A program made the translations under genes and the position numbers. Shown here piece by piece: positions 1-8,863 of a stretch of DNA of 64,000 nucleotides. This DNA comes from Plesiomonas sp051652165 (GTDB taxonomy: Bacteria > Pseudomonadota > Gammaproteobacteria > Enterobacterales > CAMTGL01). Numbering within the stretch: position 1 is the stretch's first letter; the number at the start of each line of letters is the position of its first letter. Location: NCBI RefSeq assembly GCF_051652165.1, contig NZ_JBOFTR010000016.1:372001-436000 (forward strand), given 5' to 3'. The notes beneath the pieces are model-generated. The model saw nothing but the letters and a program-made list of their open reading frames with translations, ran no database searches and was not told the DNA's origin.

Positions 1-513
1 CACATCGATACCCTTAGCATCATGACCTTTTGAGCCGTTATTCTCTGCACTCTGTACGTCAGCACGCTTATGTTGAGAGCGCCCCTTACGGCTACGTGCG
101 ACAATCACTCCCGCCCCGACCAGCACAAACAACAGTGGAGCAACCCACAAAATCAGGGTTGCCGGAGTCAGCGGAGGGTCATAGGTGACAAAATTCCCAT
201 AGCGATCAACCATATATTGTACGATTTGACCTTTGCTATAGCCTTTTTGCTGTAATTCATACACTTTTTGCCGCATATCCGTTGCGATAATAGCCGTTGA
301 GTCGGCGATATTATTGTTCTGGCATTTTGGGCAACGCAACATCTCTGTCAGGCTGCGATACTCTTGTTCTTGCTGTGGGCTGCTAAATTCAAACGTATCT
401 ACCGTTGCCCACACGCTACCAGCCAGCACTAATCCGGCAACTAACGCGCTGCACTGCGCAATGACTCGGCCACTAAAGCCTGACTTTCGGCGCGATGTAT
501 TGCGCAAGATCAT
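1..513 (-). CDS. ccmH: Cytochrome c maturation protein CcmH (3' end outside window)
   Basis: CcmH keeps the apocytochrome CXXCH cysteines reduced for haem ligation and works with CcmF and CcmG at the periplasmic face of the inner membrane. The ATG at 513 overlaps the ccmG stop as ATGA. The 171 visible codons give an N-terminal signal sequence, then the diagnostic LRCPKCQNNNIADS motif with the redox CXXC pair, then a membrane anchor (about residues 115-135), then a basic hydrophilic tail that runs off the left edge. Whether a CcmI-type TPR domain is fused C-terminally, as in E. coli CcmH, cannot be seen. Confidence 0.92.
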   Translation of the reverse strand, partial: MILRNTSRRKSGFSGRVIAQCSALVAGLVLAGSVWATVDTFEFSSPQQEQEYRSLTEMLRCPKCQNNNIADSTAIIATDMRQKVYELQQKGYSKGQIVQYMVDRYGNFVTYDPPLTPATLILWVAPLLFVLVGAGVIVARSRKGRSQHKRADVQSAENNGSKGHDAKGIDV

Positions 514-1064
514 GATTGCTTTTCCTGTAGTTTTTCATACAACGGTTTTAAGGTAGTCTGCCAAACTTGTTCATTTACATCACCCACATGGCGGTAACGC
601 ACAATCCCTTTTCCGTCGATCACAAAGGTTTCCGGCGCGCCGTATACACCTAAATCCATGCCTAACAAACCACTCCCATCAAACAAACTGTACTGGTAAG
701 GGTTACCCAAATCATTCAGCCATTTTACCGCTTTGGTGCGGTCATCCTTATAATTCAGGCCAATGATCCGAACACCGTTTGCAGCCAGTTGATTGAGGTA
801 TTTGTGTTCGGCATAGCAGGTCGGACACCACGTTGCCCACACATTCAGCAGCATCGGCTGGCCGGTCACAAACAGGCTACGATCGTACTCTTTACCCGGC
901 TGATTGAGTGACTCCAGCGTAAACTCTGGCACCGGTTTTCCTACCAATGCAGATTCCAAGGTTGTTGGATCTTCTCCGCCAGCATTACGAATGAGCTGAA
1001 CCAAAAATGCCACAACAACCACTAAAAATAGAACAAGGGGGATATACAGCAGATTACGTTTCAT
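510..1064 (-). CDS. ccmG: Thiol:disulfide interchange protein CcmG (DsbE)
   Basis: Membrane-anchored periplasmic thioredoxin-like protein of 184 aa that passes electrons to CcmH or apocytochrome c. An N-terminal hydrophobic anchor (residues 6-24) is followed by the thioredoxin fold with the active site WATWCPTCYAEH and the CcmG-type GAPETFVIDGKG segment carrying the cis-proline region. The stop of ccmF and this start share one base (TAATG), and the 3' end overlaps ccmH by four bases, so translation is probably coupled. Confidence 0.95.
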   Translation of the reverse strand: MKRNLLYIPLVLFLVVVVAFLVQLIRNAGGEDPTTLESALVGKPVPEFTLESLNQPGKEYDRSLFVTGQPMLLNVWATWCPTCYAEHKYLNQLAANGVRIIGLNYKDDRTKAVKWLNDLGNPYQYSLFDGSGLLGMDLGVYGAPETFVIDGKGIVRYRHVGDVNEQVWQTTLKPLYEKLQEKQS

Positions 1065-3040
1065 TATTCAGCCTCGCTTTTTGCTGACGTGTTGTTAGCA
1101 GGGGCCGATTTACGCAAACGATAACGGGGATCAAGCATGCAGAGCACGCCACCGAGCGCCATAAACAGGCCGCCAAACCAGATCCAACGGATAAACGGTT
1201 TGTAGTAAACCCGCACCGCCCATGCACCGTCACCCAAGTCTTCACCCAGTGCGGCATACAGATCTCGGGTAATTCCCGCATCAATTCCTGCTTCGGTCAT
1301 CACCGCACGAGTAACTGGATAAAAACGCTTTTCCGCATGCAAAGTAGCAACTTGTTTACCGTTTTCAGAGACTTGCAGTGTGCCACGCGCACTTTCGTAG
1401 TTCGGGCCTTTAACATCACGTACCCCTTCAAAGGTAAAGTGATACTGCCCAATATCAATAGATTGCCCCGCAACCATGCGAACATCACGCTCAACACTGT
1501 AGTTTTGCGTAAATGCAATGCCAATAACCGTAACAGCCAGCCCTAAATGGCCGAGCACCATACCCCAATGGCTGCGCGGTAACTTGGTCAACCCCACCCA
1601 AAAGCGGTGGCGATGCGTAGCGCGCTCATGCAGTTCCATCAGTGTCAGCACTATCACCCAAATCGACATCAGCAAGCCGACAACCGTCATCGCTTTAATC
1701 TGGTCCATCATGAGAGCCGGCAGTGCAACAGAGGCCGCGAAGGTGATCAGTAGAGCTATCATCAAACGTTTGATATGCGCAGAAGGCTCATCTCTGCGCC
1801 AGCGCACCAACGGCCCAACACCCAGCAACAGGGCAAACGGTGCCATCAGCCAAGTAAACAGGGTATCGAAGAACGGCGCACCAATTGAGATGCTGCCTAA
1901 GCCCAGTTGTTTATGTACCAATGGGAACAAAGTACCAATCAATACCACAATCAATGCGGCAACCAGCATGACGTTATTGCCAAGCAAGAAGCTCTCACGG
2001 GAGTAAAGCTCATTGCGTACGCGGCTACGCACTTGCCCACCTTTGATCGCATACAACAGCAGTGAGCTGCCGATCACCAGCACTAAATAACCGAGAATAA
2101 ACATGCCACGGGCCGGATCAGAGGCAAAAGCATGCACGGAAACCAGTACACCAGAACGCACCAAAAATGTGCCCAGTAAACTTAACGAAAATGCGCTGAT
2201 TGCCAGCAGTACTGTCCATGCTTTAAACGTACCGCGTTTTTCGGTAGCTGCCAGTGAGTGCATTAAAGCGGTGCCTGCCAGCCACGGCATGAACGAGGCA
2301 TTTTCAACCGGATCCCAGAACCACCAGCCACCCCAGCCCAGCTCATAGTAAGCCCACCATGACCCCAGTACGATACCAACTGTTAGGAATACCCATGCAG
2401 CTTGTGTCCACGGGCGTGACCAGCGCGCCCATGCGGTATCTAAACGCCCTGTCATCAGTGAGGCAATAGCAAAGGCAAAAGCCACCGAGAAACCAACATA
2501 GCCCATGTACAGCAATGGCGGATGGAAAATTAGCCCGATATCCTGCAGCAGCGGGTTAAGATCGCGCCCATCTGTTGGGAAGTAAGGAAGCGTACGGGTA
2601 AACGGGTTAGAGGTAATAATAATAAACAGCAGGAATCCGGCATTAATCATGCCCATGACCGCTAACACGCGAGCCACCGCATCTGCCGGCATCTGACGGC
2701 TAAACCGTGCTACGGCGGCAGTCCAGCCCGCCAGCAACATCACCCACAGTAACAGTGAGCCTTCGTGCGACCCCCATACTGCAGAGATCCGGTAGTAGAT
2801 AGGCAACTGACTGTTGGAGTTATTCGCGACATAAGCCACAGTAAAATCGTTGTAGATAAAGGCATAGGTCAGGCAAAGAAAAGAGATCCCGACAGTTGCA
2901 AACAGTGCCCATGCTAACGGCCGAGAGACTGCCATCAGTCGGGTATCTTGCCGCGATGCCCCGATTAGCGGATAGATGCTAAGAAGCAGTGAAACAGCCA
3001 GCGCCAGACTCAGAGCGTAATTACCAATTTCTGGGATCAT
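1064..3040 (-). CDS. ccmF: Haem lyase subunit CcmF
   Basis: Large polytopic inner-membrane protein (658 aa, usual family length about 650) that ligates haem from holo-CcmE to apocytochrome c. Many membrane spans are visible. The tryptophan-rich WWD signature of the haem-handling protein family lies near residues 230-245 (GWGGWWFWDPVENASFMPW). Conserved histidines lie on the periplasmic side, for example in the FHPPLLYMGY segment. It sits in the usual place between ccmE and ccmG, overlapping ccmE by four bases. Confidence 0.96.
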   Translation of the reverse strand: MIPEIGNYALSLALAVSLLLSIYPLIGASRQDTRLMAVSRPLAWALFATVGISFLCLTYAFIYNDFTVAYVANNSNSQLPIYYRISAVWGSHEGSLLLWVMLLAGWTAAVARFSRQMPADAVARVLAVMGMINAGFLLFIIITSNPFTRTLPYFPTDGRDLNPLLQDIGLIFHPPLLYMGYVGFSVAFAFAIASLMTGRLDTAWARWSRPWTQAAWVFLTVGIVLGSWWAYYELGWGGWWFWDPVENASFMPWLAGTALMHSLAATEKRGTFKAWTVLLAISAFSLSLLGTFLVRSGVLVSVHAFASDPARGMFILGYLVLVIGSSLLLYAIKGGQVRSRVRNELYSRESFLLGNNVMLVAALIVVLIGTLFPLVHKQLGLGSISIGAPFFDTLFTWLMAPFALLLGVGPLVRWRRDEPSAHIKRLMIALLITFAASVALPALMMDQIKAMTVVGLLMSIWVIVLTLMELHERATHRHRFWVGLTKLPRSHWGMVLGHLGLAVTVIGIAFTQNYSVERDVRMVAGQSIDIGQYHFTFEGVRDVKGPNYESARGTLQVSENGKQVATLHAEKRFYPVTRAVMTEAGIDAGITRDLYAALGEDLGDGAWAVRVYYKPFIRWIWFGGLFMALGGVLCMLDPRYRLRKSAPANNTSAKSEAE

Positions 3041-3558
3041 TTCACTTCCCCGCTGCTTTTCTGTTGATCCTGTTGTTGCGGGCTATTTTGTTGTGGCACA
3101 GCCGTTGCTGGCTGGTGTCCACCTTTTTGCATCGCTTCTGCAACTTCAGGTGGCATATAGTTCTCGTCATGCTTGGCCAGTACTTCAAAGGCAGAGATTG
3201 TGGTTGCATCTTTTAGTGTGCCATGTGCCACTATGCCCTGCCCTTCACGAAACAGATCAGGCAAAATGCCCTCATACTCAACCGTGACCATCGGGCCAAT
3301 ATCGATCACTTTAAAAGAGACTTTCAGTGATTCAGGATCACGCTTTATCGAACCAGGAACCACAAGGCCACCAATCCGCAAACGTTGCCCTACTTCCGGT
3401 TTTTGGTGATTTGCCCCTTTCCCTTGCACAAGCTCCGTTGGGGTATAGAAGAGATCGATATTCTGGCGCAATGCATATAGCACTAATGCGGTGGTTAATG
3501 AGATGCCCAGCACCACGGCTAAAATAATGTATAAGCGCGTTTTACGGCGTGGGTTCAT
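3037..3558 (-). CDS. ccmE: Haem chaperone CcmE
   Basis: Periplasmic haem chaperone of 173 aa with one N-terminal membrane anchor (residues 8-28) and an OB-fold body (RLRIGGLVVPGS, VTVEYEGILPDLFREG). The covalent haem-binding histidine lies in VLAKHDENYMPPE, the family signature. The C-terminus is a flexible Q/P/S-rich tail. The stop overlaps the ccmF start (ATGA) and the start overlaps the ccmD stop. Confidence 0.96.
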   Translation of the reverse strand: MNPRRKTRLYIILAVVLGISLTTALVLYALRQNIDLFYTPTELVQGKGANHQKPEVGQRLRIGGLVVPGSIKRDPESLKVSFKVIDIGPMVTVEYEGILPDLFREGQGIVAHGTLKDATTISAFEVLAKHDENYMPPEVAEAMQKGGHQPATAVPQQNSPQQQDQQKSSGEVK

Positions 3559-3767
3559 AGCTGGTTCTCCCGCGGGTGAGCTTGTTGCATACGACGCGCC
3601 CGCGCACTGCGCTGCAACACATCACGTAAAATAATTCGGCGTTCACGCCAACTGCTAAACCCTAAACCGGCCATGCACAGTGCGGTCAGGCCAAACGAGA
3701 GCCAGACATAAAAGCTGTAGCCTCCCATGGCGAAAAAGTCAGCCAGTGAACTAAAGGCAGGGGTCAT
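3555..3767 (-). CDS. ccmD: Haem exporter protein CcmD
   Basis: Small single-span membrane protein of 70 aa that helps release holo-CcmE from the CcmABC complex. The start chosen is the ATG at 3767, which lies one base after the ccmC stop. A longer frame extends upstream into ccmC but that part does not resemble CcmD. The motif FFAMGGYSFYVWLSFGLT followed by a basic cytoplasmic helix (WRERRIILRDV) is typical of the family. Confidence 0.9.
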   Translation of the reverse strand: MTPAFSSLADFFAMGGYSFYVWLSFGLTALCMAGLGFSSWRERRIILRDVLQRSARARRMQQAHPRENQL

Positions 3768-3768
3768 C

Positions 3769-4554
3769 TCAACACTCCTTGTCGGTTGTGCCGGCAGACG
3801 GCTGTAAATCTGAATGCACTTGTGAATGTGCCAATGCATATACCCACGGGCGTTGGCTATCGCGCTGTAACAGAGCATTACGCAAACGCATCAGGGTTAA
3901 TGTAATAAAGAAGAATAAAAAACCAGCAATACAGAGCAGTAATGGCCATAACATGCGGCTATCAATAGCCGGTTTTGCCAAGCGAGTAATACTTGCACCT
4001 TGATGCAAGGTATTCCACCACTCTACCGAGAAGTGAATAATCGGTAGATTGACTACGCCCACCAGCGCCAAAATACCGGCTGCGCGCGCTGCCAGTGTGC
4101 GATCATCAAATGCGCGATAAAGTGCCATTACCCCCAGATAGAGAAATAGCAGCACTAGTTCAGAAGTGAGGCGAGCATCCCACACCCACCATGCACCCCA
4201 CATGGGTTTTCCCCATGCAGCCCCTGTAAAGAGTGCGATAAAGGTAAATACCGCACCAATCGGAGCCATAGCTGCTGCCGCCATATCTGACTGACGAATT
4301 TGCCATACCAGCCCAATAAAGGCCGCAACGGCCATGCTGGCATACACGCCCATTGACCAAATTGCGGCTGGAACATGGATATACATAATCCGAAAGCTAT
4401 CACCTTGCTGATAATCGGCTGGTGCAAAAGTCAGCCCCCAGATAATACCGGGCAGCAGTGTGAGCACTGTAAGTGCACTACACCACGGTAACAGCGTACC
4501 GCATAAGCGATACAGCACTTCGGGTTTGGCTAACGGGTGTAACCATTTCCACAT
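3769..4554 (-). CDS. ccmC: Haem exporter protein CcmC
   Basis: Inner-membrane protein of 261 aa with six predicted spans that attaches haem to CcmE. The tryptophan-rich signature WGAWWVWDARLTSELVL is present near residues 119-135, with conserved histidines in MYIHVPAAIWSMGVY and in IIHFSVEWWNTLHQG. It is separated from ccmB by about 190 noncoding bases, whereas the other ccm genes overlap. Confidence 0.96.
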   Translation of the reverse strand: MWKWLHPLAKPEVLYRLCGTLLPWCSALTVLTLLPGIIWGLTFAPADYQQGDSFRIMYIHVPAAIWSMGVYASMAVAAFIGLVWQIRQSDMAAAAMAPIGAVFTFIALFTGAAWGKPMWGAWWVWDARLTSELVLLFLYLGVMALYRAFDDRTLAARAAGILALVGVVNLPIIHFSVEWWNTLHQGASITRLAKPAIDSRMLWPLLLCIAGFLFFFITLTLMRLRNALLQRDSQRPWVYALAHSQVHSDLQPSAGTTDKEC

Positions 4555-4744
4555 TCTAAATACCCTTGTTCAAAAAAACGGTTCAACAAAATGGCTCAAA
4601 AAACAGTTCAGGAAACAGATAAAAAAACATCACTTCACTCGATGGCAGCACGTGCATACCTTTTATTGCCAATGCTGTAACCTGCCATTACTTCATATTT
4701 GGCTATCAACCCTGTGTGCATTTGCACGAGCCAATCGATAACCA
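4555..4744 (-). other. ccmB-ccmC intercistronic gap (190 bp)
   Basis: Noncoding stretch inside an otherwise gapless ccm operon. It contains a short perfect hairpin near ccmB (GTGCA, AA, TGCAC) and several A-runs with repeated GTTCA-like words. I see no convincing promoter, ORF or terminator in it. Confidence 0.5.
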
Positions 4745-5407
4745 TTAATTAACGCTAATGCGTAATGCAGCTGCGGTTGCAAAAGGTGAAAATGTCAGTG
4801 TTGCAGCCAGTATTGCGCCAAGAATGGCTAATTGACCATTAATCGGCAGTTGCATACTGGCTGTATCTATCGCTGAAGTTGCAAAAATCAGCACAGGTAC
4901 AAACAGAGGGAGCAATAATAAACTCAGTAACACTCCGCCTTTACGCAACCCCACTGTTAATGCAACCCCGATAGCCCCTAGCAGGCTCAGTGTTGGCGTA
5001 CCCAATAGCAGTGTCAGCGCCATTGCCCGCCATGTTGCGGTATCAAGAGAGAGTAACAGTGCCGCCAGCGGTGAAAGCAGTAGTAGAGGTAATCCAGTCA
5101 GTAACCAGTGCGCACAAACTTTTGCCAATACAACAAATGGCAAAGGAGTGGGCAGTAGCATCATCTGTTCAAGTGAGCCATCAAGAAAATCATCCCGAAA
5201 CAGCCGCTCAAGTGAAAGCAGAGCCGAGAGCAGTGCGGCAACCCAAATAATACCGGGTGCAATACGCATCAGCACCGCAGGCTCGGGGCCGATCCCCAAC
5301 GGAAAGAGGGTGATCACCATCAGGAAAAACCACAGCGGATTGACGATATCAGCCCTACGCCTCATGGCTGTTTGCAATTCTCGGCGGATAATGTCAGTAA
5401 AAATCAT
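4745..5407 (-). CDS. ccmB: Haem exporter membrane subunit CcmB
   Basis: Integral membrane subunit (220 aa, six predicted spans) of the CcmAB ABC transporter whose ATPase activity drives release of holo-CcmE from CcmC. The N-terminal MIFTDIIRRELQTAMRRRADIVNPLWFF resembles the family start closely, and PEPAVLMRIAPGIIWVAALLS is conserved. The start overlaps the ccmA stop (ATGA). Confidence 0.95.
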   Translation of the reverse strand: MIFTDIIRRELQTAMRRRADIVNPLWFFLMVITLFPLGIGPEPAVLMRIAPGIIWVAALLSALLSLERLFRDDFLDGSLEQMMLLPTPLPFVVLAKVCAHWLLTGLPLLLLSPLAALLLSLDTATWRAMALTLLLGTPTLSLLGAIGVALTVGLRKGGVLLSLLLLPLFVPVLIFATSAIDTASMQLPINGQLAILGAILAATLTFSPFATAAALRISVN

Positions 5408-6144
5408 GTTAACTCCTGCTGTTGCATGGCGCTGCCGTGCTGTGCAAGTGCAAAAGAGCTATCAACGTGATCTGTGCTTGTGCACTGTGCTTGCAGTTTG
5501 ATTTTTCGCAGCAAGGTGGGGCTTTGTGTCAATATCTCTTGGTGAGTGGTCAGTAAAACCATTCCCCCTTTGTGGATATGTTGTTCAAATAGGCGTGTAA
5601 GTACCGCAACGCCGTGTTTATCAATGGCAGTAAGTGGCTCATCTAAAATCCATAAACGGCAAGATGTGAGCCATAAGCGAGCCAGTGCTACCCGCCGCTG
5701 CTGTCCGGCAGAGAGTTGCCATACAGGTAGGTCTTCACGCCCTGCTAATCCAACACGTTCAAGAATTGCAAACAGACTGTCTGTTGTACTCTTTGGTTTC
5801 GCGGGTAAGAGAGCATGGGGGGATAAACGGTTGTGTTGATTAATATTGCGATAAAACGCCAGATTTTCCCATGCACTCAGCTCTGGTTTAATACCAGCTT
5901 GATGGCCAAGATAGAGTAAATCTTGATGATAGATTTCGCGGCAACGGGTGATAGGTTCACCTTGCCAACGCACAACACCCGATACCGGTTGTGACAGCCC
6001 AGCTAGAATACGCAATAAGCTGGTTTTTCCGACACCATTCGGGCCTTCTATCTGTACTAATTCCCCTGGTGTTACAGTGAAATTGAGCTCAGAAAATAGC
6101 GGTTGCTCGCCCCGGATACAGCTTAATTCACAAGCGTCCAGCAT
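5404..6144 (-). CDS. ccmA: Haem exporter ATPase CcmA
   Basis: ABC-transporter ATPase of the CcmAB(CD) complex, 246 aa from the ATG at 6144 (MLDACELSC), where similarity to known CcmA proteins begins. A longer frame to 6243 has no family support. Walker A is GPNGVGKTS, the ABC signature is LSAGQQRRVALAR and Walker B is LWILDEP, followed by the H-loop LTTHQE. It is the first gene of the ccm operon. The Shine-Dalgarno site before the chosen start is weak, so the exact start is less certain than the identity. Confidence 0.93.
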   Translation of the reverse strand: MLDACELSCIRGEQPLFSELNFTVTPGELVQIEGPNGVGKTSLLRILAGLSQPVSGVVRWQGEPITRCREIYHQDLLYLGHQAGIKPELSAWENLAFYRNINQHNRLSPHALLPAKPKSTTDSLFAILERVGLAGREDLPVWQLSAGQQRRVALARLWLTSCRLWILDEPLTAIDKHGVAVLTRLFEQHIHKGGMVLLTTHQEILTQSPTLLRKIKLQAQCTSTDHVDSSFALAQHGSAMQQQELT

Positions 6145-6370
6145 GGTTTTTGTAAACACATTGATAAGAGAGGACACAATAATAACACAATCAGTAGCAT
6201 GACTGGTTATTTCAACACTTGTTGTTATTGTGGGCAGACACACAACACAATAACTCTTTCTAGTTATTAAAATAGAATAACTTCAGCAAGTTAGCGTGAA
6301 TTTTTACGTGAATAAGGATCAAATTCAAGTGCAAATTATGCGCTTTATCTATTTTTAAAGTGAAAGTGTG

Positions 6371-6402
6371 AGGAAAGATGATCCAGCGCAAGCGGGATCA
6401 TC
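6371..6402 (-). terminator. Hairpin terminator of the flagellar/chemotaxis operon
   Basis: Perfect 8-bp stem (GATGATCC at 6377-6384, GGATCATC at 6395-6402) with an inner CGC/GCG pairing, followed on the minus strand by a short T-rich tail. It lies about 75 bases after the DUF2802 stop. Confidence 0.6.
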
Positions 6403-6422
6403 TGTAACGATAAAGCCTTGTG

Positions 6423-6450
6423 TCTACACTGCTATCAGTCAGGGTGTAGA
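6423..6450 (-). terminator. Second hairpin downstream of DUF2802 gene
   Basis: Inverted repeat TCTACAC (6423-6429) / GTGTAGA (6444-6450) with a 14-base loop, close behind the DUF2802 stop. It has no T-tract, so it may be a 3'-end stabiliser placed before the stronger hairpin at 6377-6402. Confidence 0.35.
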
Positions 6451-6474
6451 TTGTTACAGTATGCTATGCTGTAG

Positions 6475-6900
6475 TTAACCACGCCGCTCTTTAATTTGGC
6501 GACGCAGGTTTAACAGCAATTCTGCTTCTGCTTTGGGTAGCTCACACTCATGCATGAGTTCATCTAACCCTGCCCCCATCTCTGCCAATTTAGTTGCTCG
6601 GCTGTATAGACGTTGCTCAGGGTCAATGTAGGTCACTTCTGTCAGCTTTTGGGTTAACCACTCTTGCTTATCTAACACTTGGTGCAATTCATTGCCTAGC
6701 CCGGTGAAGCCATTACGCAACTCTTCCACATTTTTGTCGACAGTTTCAAACTGTCGCCTGGCCGCTTTTAGCAGAACTTCACTGGCCTCTACACGCCGTA
6801 AAGCCAACCGGTGTTGCTGGCGCAAGTGCCAATATCCCCACAATAGCCCCAGCAAAACAACACCTTGTATACTCAATAGCGCCATGTTTACGATAGTCAT
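6475..6900 (-). CDS. DUF2802 family protein, last gene of the che operon
   Basis: 141-aa protein with one N-terminal membrane span (residues 8-24), a coiled-coil segment (about 30-85) and a C-terminal helical region (YSRATKLAEMGAGLDELMHECELPKAEAELLL) characteristic of DUF2802. Proteins of this family are commonly encoded directly after cheW in polar flagellar operons of Vibrio and Shewanella. Function is unknown. The C-terminal part resembles a helix-turn-helix-like fold. Its start overlaps the cheW stop (TAATG). Confidence 0.8.
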   Translation of the reverse strand: MTIVNMALLSIQGVVLLGLLWGYWHLRQQHRLALRRVEASEVLLKAARRQFETVDKNVEELRNGFTGLGNELHQVLDKQEWLTQKLTEVTYIDPEQRLYSRATKLAEMGAGLDELMHECELPKAEAELLLNLRRQIKERRG

Positions 6901-7388
6901 TACAAGCCGCTCAGTTCATCCCACTCATCATGAGTCAGTAATTTATTTAAATCGACCAAAATCAGCAGCTCACCTTCACGGTTCGACACACCTTGAATAA
7001 AGCGTGCGCTCTCATCAGTACCAACATTAGGGGTTTTATCAATTTCAGAGGTGCGTAGATAAACTACTTCAGCCACGCTATCAACCAAAATACCGATGAC
7101 TTGCTGTTCAGTTTCAATAATCACAATACGGGTATTATCCGTAATCGCATTTGGGTATAACCCAAAACGAGCTCGAGTATCAATAACAGTGACAACATTA
7201 CCACGCAAATTAATAATGCCTAAGACATAGGCCGGCGCACCCGGTACAGGGGCAATTTCGCTGTAACGCAGCACTTCTCGCACCTGCATAACATTTACGC
7301 CAAACGTTTCATCCCCTAACTTGAATGTCACCCATTGCAAGACTTGATCGCGCTGATTACCTGATTCTAATGTTTTGATTTGGCTCAT
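6900..7388 (-). CDS. cheW: Chemotaxis coupling protein CheW
   Basis: 162-aa CheW-domain protein that links chemoreceptors to the CheA kinase. Typical motifs are FKLGDETFGVNVMQVREVLRY, GAPAYVLGIINLRGNVVTVIDTR and GILVDSVAEVVYL. The start at 7388 has a GAGGAGC Shine-Dalgarno sequence. In Vibrio the genes parC and parP lie between cheB and cheW. Here only about 158 noncoding bases separate them. Confidence 0.95.
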   Translation of the reverse strand: MSQIKTLESGNQRDQVLQWVTFKLGDETFGVNVMQVREVLRYSEIAPVPGAPAYVLGIINLRGNVVTVIDTRARFGLYPNAITDNTRIVIIETEQQVIGILVDSVAEVVYLRTSEIDKTPNVGTDESARFIQGVSNREGELLILVDLNKLLTHDEWDELSGL

Positions 7389-7546
7389 GTTCGGCTCCTC
7401 AATCTGTTTTTATTCTGTTTTTATTGCAGGATGCAAGAAACATTAGCACCCTGAGTGATCAAATGGGGATCTTTGGCTCTCTTAACGGTATTTTTTACTC
7501 AGCGATACCGCAGGTTTAAAAGAGAGCTTCAAGAGCAGCAAGCCGA

Positions 7547-8770
7547 TTAAACAGCCCCCATTTCGGTTAAAATCTGTTGGCCTATTTTACTCAGCGGCAA
7601 TATTTCGCGTGCAATGCCTGCTTTTACTATCGCTTGCGGCATGCCGTATACCACGCAGCTCTCTTCATCTTGCGCCCAGATAGTTGCGCCTTGTTCGTGC
7701 AGTAAGACTGCGCCATCACGCCCATCGGCCCCCATTCCAGTAAGTACTACTGCTAAAACTTTGTCTTTATACTGACGAGCACATGATGCAAACGTAACAT
7801 CAACACACGGTTTATAATTCATACGCTCACCGCCATCGAGAATACGGATTCGCATAGCCCCTGGACGGCCATCTAATACCATCTGTTTACCACCTGGGGC
7901 TAAATAGGCCATCCCCGGTTGTAACAAATCACCATCGGTAGCCTCTTTCACGCTGATTTTACACAGGTTATTTAAGCGGGCAGCAAATGCAGCAGTGAAC
8001 GTTGAGGGCATGTGTTGAATCAGTAAAATGGGCTGGGCAAAATTTGCAGGAAACTGTGTCAATAAATGTTGCAGTGCTACAGGGCCACCGGTTGATGTAC
8101 CAATAGCCAGCAATTGGTAACTTTTCCCACTGCGACGTGAATGCCCCTGATTGCGTGGTGCGTGCAAGGTAGATAAAAGTGTGCGTGTTGTACTATTTGA
8201 TGCTGCCTGACTCTCTGTTTGGCGGCTTGGTGACAATCGCCCCTGTGCAGAGGTTACACCTAACCGGGCTTCAGCCGATTGCCCCCCTACATCAGATGAG
8301 TGGCGTGCAACATGAGCCCTCGATGAGCCAGTGCTTACCATTGCCGCATTATTGCGTAGCACAGATGCAGATCGGCGACGTGCAATAGAGATCACGCGTT
8401 GTTGCAAAACAGCAACGGCCTCTTCCCGATCGCGGGCAATATCTTCAAATTTTTTGGGTAAAAAGTCAGCGGCTCCTGCATCAAGCGCATCAAGGGTAGC
8501 TCGTGCCCCTTCGTGAGTGAGCGAAGAGAACATCAATATTGGGGTCGGGCTGACACGCATAATCTCACGCGCAGCATCAATACCGTTCATCACCGGCATT
8601 TCGATATCCATGGTGATCACATCAGGTTTTAATTGCTGCACTTTCTCTAGCGCATCACGGCCATTGCTTGCAGTATCAATCACTTCTATTCGCGGATGAC
8701 TATTCAGGATCTCGCTCACCCGACGGCGAAAAAAGACTGAATCATCCACCACCAACACTTTGATACTCAT
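7547..8770 (-). CDS. cheB: Chemotaxis protein-glutamate methylesterase CheB
   Basis: 407-aa response regulator and methylesterase/deamidase that resets chemoreceptor methylation. The N-terminal receiver has LVVDDSVFFRR and the phosphoacceptor aspartate in DVITMDIEMPVMNG. The C-terminal esterase has the nucleophile region IGTSTGGP, the histidine in LIQHMP and the aspartate in TGMGADGRDGA. An S/T/R-rich linker (about residues 135-220) is longer than in E. coli CheB (349 aa). Confidence 0.96.
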   Translation of the reverse strand: MSIKVLVVDDSVFFRRRVSEILNSHPRIEVIDTASNGRDALEKVQQLKPDVITMDIEMPVMNGIDAAREIMRVSPTPILMFSSLTHEGARATLDALDAGAADFLPKKFEDIARDREEAVAVLQQRVISIARRRSASVLRNNAAMVSTGSSRAHVARHSSDVGGQSAEARLGVTSAQGRLSPSRQTESQAASNSTTRTLLSTLHAPRNQGHSRRSGKSYQLLAIGTSTGGPVALQHLLTQFPANFAQPILLIQHMPSTFTAAFAARLNNLCKISVKEATDGDLLQPGMAYLAPGGKQMVLDGRPGAMRIRILDGGERMNYKPCVDVTFASCARQYKDKVLAVVLTGMGADGRDGAVLLHEQGATIWAQDEESCVVYGMPQAIVKAGIAREILPLSKIGQQILTEMGAV

Positions 8771-8863
8771 TATCCCTCTACTTATTTCTCTTTATTGGGC
8801 AACCTTGCCGGCATCTGGTCTGTTTATTGGCGGTATTTGCCTTGGCAATAACCGCCAGTCTCG

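Larger units (their letters stand above)
6145..6474 (-). other. Intergenic region between the che operon end and ccmA (330 bp)
   Basis: Region between the DUF2802 stop and the ccmA start, both genes on the minus strand. It holds two hairpins near the DUF2802 side (annotated as terminators) and AT-rich sequence nearer ccmA that presumably contains the ccm promoter. I could not pick one convincing -10/-35 pair. Confidence 0.5.
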
